Below the pieces are notes generated by a model. It did no database searches. It saw only the letters and a list, made by a program, of their open reading frames with translations, and had not been told where the DNA came from. Source: Polytrichum commune (lineage: Eukaryota > Streptophyta > Polytrichopsida > Polytrichales > Polytrichaceae). Taken from it: DNA of 57,347 nucleotides. Shown piece after piece: positions 35,676 through 47,476 of this stretch; the first letter of the stretch is position 1; every line of letters starts with the position of its first letter. A program made the translations under genes and the position numbers. The stretch covers positions 41,751,180 to 41,808,526 of the forward strand of contig OX485808.1 of assembly GCA_950295325.1 (NCBI GenBank), in the 5' to 3' direction.

Positions 35676-38371
35676 ATGGCGGGCCGCGTGAAGCGAGCAC
35701 CACCGGTGCCATGGCTGGTGGGGAGCGGACTGGCGTGCATGCGCAACGAGCAAGTGATTGTGCGCGATGTCAACTTCACTCTCCACAAGGGCAATGCGAT
35801 GGTGCTCACAGGGCCCAATGCCTCAGGAAAATCCACATTCCTCCGTGTTGTAAGCAAAGCATTTTCTCTCATCTTAATTCCAGTATGATTGTTTGATTTT
35901 TCATGTGTAATTTCTCCTCCGTCGCCTTGTTTCTTTGCATTGCTGTTCCAGTGCACCCTACCACCTATGCTCCACCTAATCCTCGGTGGGGTATTGTGGC
36001 CGAACCCGATTTTTTCAACCAACTATGTGGGAACTTAGGGGCTTGCCCATGGGGGAGACATGTTCGCGTCCGTTCAAGGTGTTCACCTTTGAAAGGAAGC
36101 AGTAGTCTTTCAGGGCACTTGAATTCTTGTGATGTGCGTTTCAGGATTACGTAAAGACTTAGACCATCTTGAAGATGAATGCACACAATAATTCATGCTG
36201 ATGGGAACATGGAAGTCATCTCTTCTTCCTTTATGAACAATTTCCCCTCCGTTGTCTCGTTTCTTCACATTGGTGAACCAGGTAATCCCTTACCATCTAT
36301 GGTCCACCCAATCATAGTGGGGGAATTTGGGTGAACCCGATATTTTCAACCAACCATGTGGGAACCTTGGGGGAGGTGGGCGCAAGCTGGCTTGTCTGTG
36401 CGTTTGTTTTGGGTGTTCATGTTTGAAAGGATGCATCATTAGTCTGTGGGGGCCCATTAATTTTCATGATGTCTGTTTTGGGATTACATATAGACTTGGG
36501 CTAACTTGAGGATGAAGCATCAACACAATAATTCATGCCGATGGCAACATCGGAGTCATCTTCTCCTTGTTGCATAGGTGGATAATTAGGGTTCGGAGTT
36601 GCATGTGTTTGTCTCCCTTCTCTGCTTAACACTTGATGCTCATCTTTTTTCAATTTGACATGGCAGCTTTGTGGATTCATCAAGCCTAGTGCAGGTCGTC
36701 TTATGTGGGATGGCAACGACCTTTCTTCATCTGGCCTTTATGATTGTAAGCTACATTTTCAATCCCCACTTTCTGCATGTGTTTGTTTAATGAATGCTCG
36801 AGGGAATGCAAATATAGGATGATGAAATCTGCCTTTTGTGCAGCATATCCCCTGCTTAGCTGTTGATGCCCAGTCTCTGGTTGAATGTGTATGTGCAGGA
36901 CAGTGTATCGGCCTCAAGCACATTTGGTTGCTGCAAAGGACGCCATCAAAAAGGCGTTTACTGTTTATGATAATGTGGTATATTTCTTCACACACTATTG
37001 AATTTGATAATCTACTCAATGCTCAAGTTTGAGGATTTGGTTGTGAAGTACAGTTGTATAACAATATGATGATTTGTGTATTAATTTGCAGCACTTTTGG
37101 GAGATGCTGGAAGGAGGTGAGGGACGAACGGATGGTGCCTTGGAGAGGTTGGGTTTGAAAGCCTTTGCCAAAGAGAAGGCTGTGGTGCTTTCCATGGGCC
37201 AGGTAGGTTGCACCATTTTATTCTGTTCTAAGTTCTGTTCTTATATTTTTCTGCCCAAATGGTTGGAAAGTTAAGAAGATAAAAGCAGTAAATATAGCAT
37301 GTGATTATGAGTGAGTGCCAGCTGTTTTTCTCAATATGCCGCTGAATAACACATCCTTTTGTACACAGAGAAAAAGACTACAGCTTGCAAGAATGCTTGC
37401 TATACCAAGGCCATTGTGGCTTCTAGATGAGCCATCAGTGGGCCTCGACACTGAGGTGACACTCTTTTCATGGTGATCAAAATTGGAATTTCTGAGCTGC
37501 ATTGGAAGGTCCAGCTGGTCTTTGTGTGTGTGTTGTGCATATGCAAAGTGGTTGAGTGTTTTGTATCATCCTTGGAAGGTCATGATGGCAGTGATTCTAA
37601 TCTTGTGCATTGTTTATTTCCTGAGTGAATAATAAGAATGGTTTGTGATATTGGCTCAACAATTAGGGAGTTCGAATTTTAGAAGAATTGATGGATGAGC
37701 ACCGCAGCAGAGGAGGCATGGTGTTTGTGGCAACCCATGTGCCAATCAATCTTCCTGATGCCATGCATATGACATTTCCTCCAAGGTTAGCTTCTACTGC
37801 AAAGTTGAGAATATTACAGTGTGCTGTTGTAGCAACAAAATCAAGTGTACTAGTTTTGCTGGTCATGGTGTGTACTCAGAGTTGCTTTATGTTTTTCGTA
37901 GCCTTCAGTAGTTGGAAGATTGATGTGTCTCATTGTGACGTCAATTTTCCTTTCACACAATTTATCTCATGGGTGCCTTTTGAGAATAGTAATGTTGGGT
38001 ATCACTGGAAGTGCTAGTGTAGCTGTACATGACCCTTCTTGTTATGTGGAAGGTATTCTCCTTTTGAATTATGGTTTATATACTGATTTGTCCTGGAGGA
38101 GATCAAGTTTTAATACTGGGTAGCAGAAGTGAAATAAAAGTGGAGGTTTGTCTATTGTTCTCGTCTTAGACAACTGGGACAAGATTAGCTTTATCATTCC
38201 TGGTTGGTAATGTTCCTGCTCAAATGCGTTCTTGGCGTCATATTGTTCTATTCTTTGGATGTGTAATGGATCTGACATATATGCTTTTTAAATGTAGAGG
38301 TATGACTTCACTTGTCCTCTGTTTTCAGGGTGCCGCAATTCAGACAGTACAATGCTGGAGACTTTGCTTAG
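35676..38371 (+). CDS. ABCI1: ABC transporter I family ATPase, CcmA/ABCI1 type (mitochondrial cytochrome c maturation), 7 exons
   Basis: Coding exons: 35676-35849, 36667-36745, 36904-36977, 37092-37202, 37369-37455, 37667-37785, 38329-38371 (687 nt, 228 aa plus stop; plant ABCI1 is about 229 aa). All introns are GT-AG. Visible motifs: Walker [10 protein letters not shown] at residues 46-54, Q-loop Gln89, signature LSMGQ at 142-146, Walker B LWLLD at 162-166 with Glu167, D-loop GLD, and H-loop His199 in VATHV. The protein is a lone nucleotide-binding domain with no membrane segment. From family knowledge, CcmA works with CcmB at the mitochondrial inner membrane in cytochrome c biogenesis, and is nuclear-encoded in plants without an obvious cleaved presequence; I see none here either. 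The start is the first ATG of the exon 1 frame (GCGATGGCG). The Walker A loop has Ala49 where Gly is usual. Exon 3 needs the downstream of two tandem AGs. An AATAAA at 39285-39290 could end a long 3' UTR. Confidence 0.95.
35905..36570 (+). repeat. Tandem duplication inside ABCI1 intron 1
   Basis: Two diverged units lie in direct order, about 35905-36235 and 36236-36570. Shared landmarks are CCTCCGT (35917 and 36247), GAACCCGAT followed by TTTTCAACCAAC (36002 and 36333) and ACACAATAATTCATGC (36183 and 36533), offset 330-350 bases. The duplication fills most of the 817-base intron and contains no coding exon. Confidence 0.8.
36893..36906 (+). promoter_or_regulatory. Tandem 3' splice sites at ABCI1 exon 3
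   Basis: The intron ends GTGCAGGACAG, with two AG dinucleotides 7 bases apart. Using the first AG joins the leftover T of exon 2 to GA and makes an immediate TGA stop. The second AG (exon start 36904) gives [15 protein letters not shown], which aligns with the family. The distal site is therefore inferred to be the productive one. Confidence 0.7.
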
Positions 38372-39965
38372 TACTCTGATCATCGAAGCAGTTCTCAGTC
38401 CTTTATTTCCTTCCAACTATTAGTGGATGCGTCAGTTGGAAGTCTCCAAGAATTGTTCATTGAGGACTCCTGTTGCAGAGTACCAGATTCTCGTGGCTTT
38501 TCAAGGTTCCCATTGTGTACGCCATTTTCTCTTCAATCTTGTCCATCACATAATTGCTTGGTGGCTTCGGAAGGTGCAATGTGGATACTTGACATGGCTC
38601 TGTAGCAAGTGTGACAGAGATTTCAAGAGATCCTCAAAGATGGCAGTAGAACTGGTTTATCTCTGGAGATATTTTATCTGTGGCCACAATGGAGACATGA
38701 ATGTATTCAACGACATGTACCTTTGTCAAATTTTAGGCCTCTAAATACAAAATGAATCTTCCCAAGCTGGTGTCTGTAAAGTGATTACATCTGAAGGTGA
38801 AATGTCTTGCATTACCATGTCTGGTGCTGCTCGAGTGTCAATATTGCTGCCCAGAAATGCTTCAAGTAAATGCACAAATTGCAATAGACAACTCAGGACA
38901 GGCTTCTATGATAGAGGTGGAGTTCAGCATCTTCAATTTTAGAGTAGCACTGCTGCATTTGAACTTCGCCACTAATTCAACGAATGGATGTTGGGAGAGC
39001 CTGATGGAGGATTGCTGATTCAGCATCTCAAATACATACCTGTAGCCACGTGAATATACTACTCAAATATGACAGAATAATATGCACGGGAAAACAACCC
39101 ACAAGTTTTGGTTTGATTGGGTTGAGTCTAGGGTTTTATTCTCATCTGGATGCAAGCTGGAGGATATGGTCACCATGCTGTTGCTGACTTGTAAGTCTCA
39201 ATGACCACGCTCTGGGCCCTAGAATCCTGCCAAAAGTGTCACAGGATTGGCAAGTCTGTTGCTGCTGACACACACACTGATGGAAATAAATAATTCCTTA
39301 GTCGATATGTTTTTTAGAATCCAATTGTATTCACACTTTCTTGAGTGTGGCTGAAGGTAAGCAGGTCTGAAACGGACACTTTTCATAGGATATGAAACTT
39401 ACAATTTGTGCGAGATGACTGCCAATTCCAAATTATGTCTGTTTACATTTGCCTCAAAAAAATTGGAACTCGTATGAATATCTTGTTCCTTATCAAAGTG
39501 AGCATATTGGACTCATATAGGTCCCCCCAATTATTTTGACTATTAAACTGTGACTAGTTAAGAAATTTGAACATGTGATCCAATCTCTTTTAAACACATG
39601 TCTTTTTGGTCTCTTAGATCCAAACCTAATCACACACCATTCAAATATAGTTATCCACTTTGAAAAACAATGTCCATGTAAAACCCGCATTCAGTTAGGG
39701 TTGTACACTTACCTCTTTGAGTTGGGCTCATGTTCCTACTACCTGAGGTCACATTGTATGAAACTCTAATTTAGCATGTAGAGTTCCTTTTTAAAACAAT
39801 TTGATGCCAAATTAGCATGAGAAGTCCTTAATTAGTTTCAAAAGATTCACTTGACATAAATTTACCGCAACCTTATTGGGGGTCATCTTTTTTATTAGAC
39901 CTCATGTACCTGGGTAATAGTGGTGGGGGCCAAACTCAATAGTGGTGGGCATCTAGCTTTGGCTA
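38372..39965. other. ABCI1 3' flank and spacer
   Basis: The probable 3' UTR extends some distance (AATAAA at 39285). 39350-39520 is similar to 51565-51760, the loop of the long-TIR element. No further gene recognised. Confidence 0.5.
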
Positions 39966-40460
39966 GTATTTCGTGGTGTCTACGCATACTCATCATTGCG
40001 GAGGTAAAAATATTATAACTTGTGAATGGGTATTCTTAGATTGTTTACTCCAAAAATAACATTAGATGCCCCAAATCAACCTATTGGATTCGATTGGAAT
40101 GAATTGGCCCTCAACCTTGTAGGGACTTGTGACTTGTTTTTTCTAGAGCCCCTTCATCTAAAATGATTGAGTTTACGTAAATGCCACGCTTCCCAAACCA
40201 ATAGTGTCAGCTTGGGATTCGTGGCATCTATGTAAACTCATCCATTGTGGATGAAGGGGCTCCAATACTAAAATAAGATAAAATCCATTACAAGATTGAA
40301 GGCTGATTTGTTCCAACTTGACTCACACTATACTAATTCAAGATCTCCAATTCTATTTTCGTATGTAAATCATCTTAGAATAAATGTTTGCATGTTATAA
40401 TACAATTCATTGTGTTTTCACCTTCTCAATGGATGAGTTTACGTGGACACCATGAATTCC
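39966..40460. mobile_element. 0.5-kb imperfect fold-back
   Basis: Left arm 39966-40199 and right arm 40211-40460 are inverse copies along most of their length. The best part is GAGCCCCTTCATC...GAGTTTACGTAAATGCCACG (40146-40183) against 40262-40228. Outer parts TCGTGGTGTCTACG/CGTGGACACCATGA and TATTCTTAGAT/TTCTAAGA pair too. The loop is only about 10 bases. No coding frame. Likely an inverted-repeat MITE; could be transcribed as a long hairpin. Confidence 0.7.
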
Positions 40461-40876
40461 TACCATAACCGGTCTCATAGCACGATTGACATATTGGCCC
40501 ACCATAGTACCTAAGAAGCGAATTTTATCATTGGGTCACATAAAGCCACTGTTTCAAATAGGCAGACAAATTAAAGTAGTTCGAGATTAGGTAACACTAT
40601 TTGTAGCTTCACCCATCAACATCAATATATATGATGCACCAACAACGTAGCCCATTTGAAGCTTATCTTATCTTATCTATACTATACGGAGAGCTTGACT
40701 TTGTCGTCTGCATGTTATTTTGGGTGATGCATGTGTTGTTAGGTTTGCATCGCCATCTCCAACTTCTCACAAGTTACATCACTTGCTTGAAATGATTTCT
40801 ACTCCTTTGTACGCCTAAGGTCCGTAGGCCACTAAGTCCCGAAGCCAACAACACTTAACTTTAAAACTAGTGTTAA

Positions 40877-41046
40877 GATAGATGGTGTTAAAACTGTCAT
40901 TTTAAGCACTGAGGATATATATTAATATCGGGTTTCTTGTGAGTAATTGACATGGGATTCTAACGCACTAAAGTATGTCTTGTTTGAATTCCATATGCAA
41001 AAGTTGTAAGGGTTCAAAGTTTTGTTGGTAGAATGACTTAAAACCA
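40877..41046. repeat. Dispersed repeat D, copy 1
   Basis: Similar to 49975-50168: GTCATTTTAAGC, GAGGATA, TAATAT, TTCTAACGCAC(T/C)AAAGTA, TATGCAAAAGTT, AAGGGTTCAAAGTTTTGTTGGTAGA in order. Confidence 0.6.
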
Positions 41047-41439
41047 ACTCGAGAACATGATGTTAAGGTGATGAACATTCTCATAATCAATATGTACTTA
41101 TGATGCAAGATTTTAGGATGTTGGTTTTAACATTATTTACCTTATGTATCACAACCATATATTCAGTGTATGACCAAAGTACATAATACTTCCACTATGT
41201 ACCACAATTGTACATTTAGAAGTTCCAAATGTGTGGCACAAATACGTTAGTGTTGATTTATAAAGTTATATATGTATTACACACACACATACACATCAAG
41301 AAAAGTAGTTTTGCTCAGTGCTTGAAGTGACAAGGTTAGCATGTCCATCTAACCTCATCACATCAAGCTTACGACTCTAGTCGAGATCTCAATGCAATTA
41401 GAACACGCATGATTAAAAGTATGATGGTGTTTATTAAGT

Positions 41440-41800
41440 TACTTTTCTTGAGCGGACCCCTATATTTGATTGGTGTGTGGTTAGGTGGGGATCGAAGAAT
41501 AAACACTATAAGGACACGTGTTCCAAAGAGATCGGACTATATCTCCAAATTTTATTAACTACTCCACACTTAATAGTGAACACAATTGGGAGGACATATG
41601 TGAAGAATCAACAAACATGAACTTCTAGTAATCATAAGTAAATAAGAGGAAGTTCAATATTCAATCAAGGTTTTCATCAATTATGCATTGTAGATTTCCT
41701 AACGTAACGTTGTGTAGATCTTATTGGTAGAAGTTGGAGACCATAAAGGGGGGGGGGTTAGAAAAACAATACCCTAGTAACACCCACATACCAACTAATG
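41440..41800. repeat. Dispersed repeat B, copy 3
   Basis: Full-length match in block order to 12975-13300, here with GCGGACCCCTATATTTGATTGG at the start and TTGGTAGAAGTTGGAGACC...ACACCCACATACC at the end. Contains a G10 run at 41748-41757. Confidence 0.6.
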
Positions 41801-42627
41801 CACGGAAAGAGGTCCCACTTATTCAACAACCCGGTGGTCCCCTATGGAGGGAGCACCAATGTTAGCAAGCCATCTTTCCTGTCGAGGAATTTGGTTCTCT
41901 ATGATTGCAACAACTTGAAATGAGTCCATCAAGAAGGTGATTGTTATGGACTGGTCGGGAAGGTCTTTGTGACCCGAAAGCCTACAATTGTACAACATAC
42001 TTTTTGTTAAGGTATGTGTGGCATGGGCCTTACGTGGTCACTCTTCATAACCCTTTATTGCCACCGGGTGCATTCAAATGAACTTGGAACTTTCATATTA
42101 CCATTGACGTCAAGGGAAATTCGGCCCACTAACATCATTATATCTTATGATCACCATTTGTATGTGGATACCAACTCCAATATGAAGATTTGGGATAAAA
42201 TTATCTCTTTGTTTTAACAAATTTTGAGAAAATTCAATAGTGGTAAGGTTTAAATAAGGTTCAAGTTGGGGCACCTAGTGTGTTTTTTTTTTGTTTTTTT
42301 TTTCAAATAGCAAAATACATACATATATATCTCACACAAGTGTTAATATATATTTCCAAATTTGGAGTTCATATGCCTATTCTAAAGGTGGTCAAAGTTC
42401 ATTGATTGGATGATGAGTGTCTCTCACAATGAGCTTGACTGTCAATTTTGAAACATGTTTGATTTAGAGTGTTGCCCAACTACTAAGGATGGCTTATCCT
42501 TGCAGTGGGCAACACCCTAGGCATGAAAATGTGCTTCCTCCTTCAAGTCTTAGTGGCCTTCTACGAACTTCCTAAGAACTTGGAAGCATCATTCTCCTTC
42601 TAACCAAAATGAAATCAAATGAGACTT

Positions 42628-42790
42628 GGACACCTATATTTGAGTGGTATATGACAAGGTGTGTTGTTAAAAATTGACACTAAAAAGACACACGTGCTTA
42701 AAAATATGTCAACTATCAACTCTTTGAGGTTTGATAATGAACACAATTGGGAGGACCTATGTGATCACTCAATCCTCAAACATTTTTTGC
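42628..42790. repeat. Dispersed repeat B, partial copy 4
   Basis: GGACACCTATATTTGAGTGG, GACACACGTG and AATGAACACAATTGGGAGGAC match copy 3 (41449-41605). Confidence 0.5.
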
Positions 42791-44961
42791 ATGTTCATAT
42801 TGTGAACTATGTCTCTTTATATTGGATGATGCGATATTCACGAAATTGTTTCTAGGTCATTTGGTGGGGGTGCCAAGAAGTGAAACCTTACAATATAATA
42901 ACCTATCGCACCCTAGGAAAAAAATTCACATCACAATGTATCACCATGTTCTACAATTACAAACCATTGTACCAATGAGAGGTCCAAATTGGGCTCCAAA
43001 AGCATGTAGAGGTTTAAGCTCTGGGCAATCACACTCCCTTACATTTTGTAACCACATGTGATAATGAGGTATTTAATGAAGGGATATTTATGCACCTCTC
43101 AATATTTTTTCCCACCCTATTTGTAGATATAAAGTTACTTTGACGTGTTTTTTAGCACCCTATATTTATTCGTAATTATTTAGAGAGGCTAATTTTTGGC
43201 ACCATGTTTTTTTTATAGATCGTACAAGTACCAAATAGTGGACGGAATACTATAGCATTGCAAAATCGACTATGTGAGCAACAAACAATCCATACCATCC
43301 ATCTTGTCATTCAATTGGTATTAATTAGTATTACCAATCCTAAACCATTTAAAGTACCATTCAAAACACAACCAATAGTATTTCGGTACTAGTTAAAGGG
43401 TTACCAATAAACATGGAGATAACAAAACATACAAGCTAACATAGACAAGTTGTAAACACATATAGAAAAAAAAACAAGAATTACAATCGGTTGTGACAAG
43501 ACATAGAATTTTACACAACTACCTGTCCCAAAAAAAATTTCATTCAAATACAAGAAAGCTAAATACAAAAGCCATAATTATTGTATTGATCATGTTACAC
43601 ACTTTTAGGGGGATCCAATATCTATAACCCTATTATTTTCTTTTATTGATTACTAAAATGAATGAATTATTCACCACCCTATTTTACATATAATCATGTA
43701 GGGGAGATATTTCCAATGCAATGGTAGATCTAACGAATTTATAATTTTTACCCTCAACAAAATAAATTTATCTTATTTTTTTTATCTCACGTGATTTCTA
43801 AAATTCCGATAGTCATCTCCCTGAGGATTTAAGACAAAGAAGTTCCACTTTTGACCTTTTGTAGCTTTCGCACTTGAAGTTTGATTCAAAAACTCCGAAT
43901 GACAATCTCCATGATTCTTGACTGGTGATCAAATGAGCCAATTCACAATCCATTCCAATGGTTAAAATTACATGTGTAGGTGGGGGTGCCACATCAGGGC
44001 CACATACTTTACAATTTAAGATGCCAAGAAAATACGATCAACTAAAGTAAGTTCACCAAATTATAGAATGAGCATACAACCAATCATATTGAAGTTAAAC
44101 AACATAAATTCAATCATTTGTGATGAATTGTGCATTTGTAATGATGATGAATGTCATTTGCCATTTGTGATGTAATGCATTTCTCATGAACGAATGATTT
44201 TTTTAATAGGCTTAATAAATTTTGAAACATTATAAGATCCAAGCCATTGTTCAGTTGCATGATTATCTTCCATAAAAGTTTCCTTACAACTTCTTGGGGG
44301 TAGTTAATAATTGGATACAAAAGGCCCTTTTGTTATCAAAGACCTCATGTTTCCATTGCATTCAATTGGTGAAAAGGGTTCGTCAAGTGCACACAAATTT
44401 TTAAGCATATTTATGATATGAAAAAAAATACATAGATGTTTTGAAAACTGAAATTCAATTTTATCTCACAAGAAATTACATAGGCCACCTACTCAACACA
44501 CAAAGATTACACAATTATTATACACAATTGTTATACAACTTTCATCCCCATTGAACCTTCCGAAATTAATCATTTGGATCAACACAATCCTCGTGAGCTT
44601 AAAGGCTTGACGATTTGTTGCATTGACTCCACTTGGGGCTTGGTATGAGATGTTTTTTTTTCCATGGAGTGATGAAATCCACACACCCCACCAATGCCTC
44701 TCCATATCCAAGAATTTGATATGTGTCAACCCTCAACTATGATAGGACGAAGGTAGAACATTCAACGTCATCTCTAATGACACTTTGGTGAGATTGTCCT
44801 CGAGGGAGAAGTAGTTGTGAATGTGCCCCTCACAAAATGGAATTTGGTTATCATAGAACCGATTATTTGTGTTCAAGTATGCGAACAAATCCATCACATG
44901 ACGTTCATGCTTTTAAGTTAGCATCAAATCACTAGAATGTTTATAACCCTTGGCAAAGCAT

Positions 44962-45368
44962 CATAACATTATTTAGCTATGTGGGTCAGTTCCATGTCAA
45001 TTATATTTCAAGGACTCCTTGTGGGAATATTCGTCTATTATTCATACATTCACGTTGAACTTGGAAATTTGGGTGGAGTTTACTCTTGGCACTATCTGCG
45101 TGTTTTGTTGTTCATTCCAAAAAAAATTCAAGAAACATTGTTCATCCCAATATGATTCCCTTTCATTTTTATTAAACGCATCCCTATCATTGAAAACTGG
45201 CGCTATTCACAATATTCTTACTATTCAAACCGGCCCTATTCATTATTCATACCGATGTCATTTTCTTTCTATTTTTAAGTTTCTTCTCATGAAAGTAAGA
45301 TAGTGGAGGCCCATGTCAGATGCTAAATATAGAACATAGCACAAACATGCAGTTGAATAATGTTTATG
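44962..45368. mobile_element. Element with CATAACATTATT-type ends
   Basis: Left end CATAACATTATTTAGCTATG, right end TTGAATAATGTTTATG (inverse with one inserted base). About 407 bp. The ends match the motif family of 23499-23646. No transposase frame. Confidence 0.5.
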
Positions 45369-45650
45369 ACACTCGAGAGTACTAGATGATAGCCTAAAGA
45401 ATTTTTTGGAGCATGATCTCATATGATCAATGTCCAGGTTGATTCAATACCAATAAGAATGCAGTCGAATGGCTTACAAGAAGGCTCTAAGCAGAAACTT
45501 AATCACTTGGTAGTCTATAACATCTAAGGTCCCAAAATGGTATAGAACAATACATCATTTGGGTATACCATGTATGCCTTCATGATACTGAGTTGTTTTG
45601 TGTGCAAAATAACATTCTTGATATAGCATTAATAAATGTATGCTAAGTAG

Positions 45651-46420
45651 CATAACATTATTCACCACGCTTCGCTTGTTCCACAACCAAAAGTACTTTG
45701 GGCCCACATGGATTAGGCCAAGATATCAGGACATGTAGGCATAAAGGGCCACTTCACACACAAGCCAAGAGCGGTGACCACGAAAATGTGAGAGCCCAAA
45801 AGAAAGTGTCCAAAGGCCGTCCCAAGACACCTCCAAAATCATGTAGTGTGGTCACGGACCCTCAAGTGTAGTGTGAGCGGGTCCTCAACCAAATGCTATT
45901 TCAATGAATTTTTATTCACGTGGGTTCTCACACATGATAAAAGAGAATAAATCAACGGTTGTGAGTGTTTAGAGTGCCATGATCTCCCGGTTTTGTGTTA
46001 AACCTACCTCCAAAAAATGGTTTTTGAAAATAGTCCAAGTGACTATGAACACATGAACCATTAGATGCCATGTACGAATCCATGTCGACTTTACATCCAT
46101 CTTGCATTCACATACTCCGTTGGTCCCTCAAGCGTAGTGTGAAGCGAACTTGGACCGGCTCCACCTTTTCCACCAATGAGAGTGCTTGAAGTGTACGGGC
46201 TCTCAGTCTCGTGATGGAAACCTTTGGCCACAAACCATGAGCAAGCAAAAGGGAGGTGGTTAGCTTTGTCAACAAGCAATAGCCATACTTCACATTCATA
46301 ACAATTTCCAAAATTTAGCATGACAATGTGACATGGCAACATAACCCCGGAATGTCCTCGAATAAGCTATCAAGATACATGGCCCCATTGAACCCAACCA
46401 CAAGGCTGAATAATGTTATG
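45651..46420. mobile_element. Element bounded by inverted CATAACATTATTCA ends
   Basis: The exact 14-mer CATAACATTATTCA at 45651-45664 and its exact inverse at 46407-46420 bound 770 bp. 45745-45830 inside resembles 24870-24960 (GGCCACTT, GACCACGAAA-TGTGAG). Short frames at 46091-46342 match no family I know. Confidence 0.5.
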
Positions 46421-47476
46421 AGGTGTGGAAGATGTGGAGTGAAATATTTGGCATGGAATGGTCAGCAATTATTAAGAACGATTACAATGTATATGAGAGG
46501 TTGGGTTTGAAAGGCGACTTAATGTGATATGTCTTGTCACCCTTTGTTTCATAGGGTGACTTGGCAAACACGTGAAGTGCCCTTGGTTGGGGCCCGTAAA
46601 AGTGTTGTGCTAGTCCATTTCACAATCTCTAGCCTTGAGGTTGCATGGTCCAACCACACGACAACCTCACTTCCTAGATCCACCTACCACGTTGTGGATC
46701 TTGGATGCAACATTGTCAATGCACTCTACCTTGACACCTGCTAATGTTAGTCTTGCCCTTTTCAAAGCTAAGAAAAACAAACCCTAGTGTATGTTGCAAC
46801 TTAGGATGATGTCTTTAAGCTAATTTCCACCCTTCAGAAAGCATGCATTTTGCGTTGTTCGATTTCATTTAATTTTAATTTTTTTGCATCATAGTGAACC
46901 AACTGTGGGGAATCGTTGCATAAAAAATATGCTTTTCATTGGAACATGTAGTGTGACATTGGGAACCATTTGTTGCTCAAGAACTGTCTCTTATACATGA
47001 TTTGAAATTGAATACCAACTTCAAAGACCCCAAATTAATCTAACAGGACCCTATTGAGATGATCATGCACAAACATGTGTTCTATTTTGGATGGATGAGA
47101 GGTCCACTCATATCATGCATGCAACCATTCCCCTCAATTCATTTACCTTGCACAAGCATTGTGCTTAGATTTCTTCCGATCAAATATCAAGGGGATCCTT
47201 GAAGAAAATGCATGCACATAATATATATCTCAAATGGGCAATGCCCTCTATCCAAAGTTATTTAGGGTGCATCAAAATAACATCCACAACATTCATAATG
47301 TATATAGGTATGATCCAATTCATTGTTTTATAAAGTTCTTCAATAATGTGCATGAACTCCATAGCACTTTCAAAACATGTGTAAGGACATTCTCTTTCTA
47401 TTCTAGCTAAAGTAGCTTCAAGAATAAATCCAAGAACCACAGAGCTTTTACATGCATGAATGCCAAAGGTGACACC

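Larger units (their letters stand above)
40461..44961. other. AT-rich repeat-bearing spacer, no gene seen
   Basis: Apart from repeats B and D, I see only short random frames. 43090-43760 has several ACCCTAT/CACCCTAT motifs in AT-rich sequence, similar in style to 4030-4145. Confidence 0.45.

Noticed and set aside
37688-38017. Extension of ABCI1 exon 6 into a longer frame
   Set aside because: The conserved PPR end, the GT donor at 37786 and a 14-residue final exon in phase give the usual protein length.
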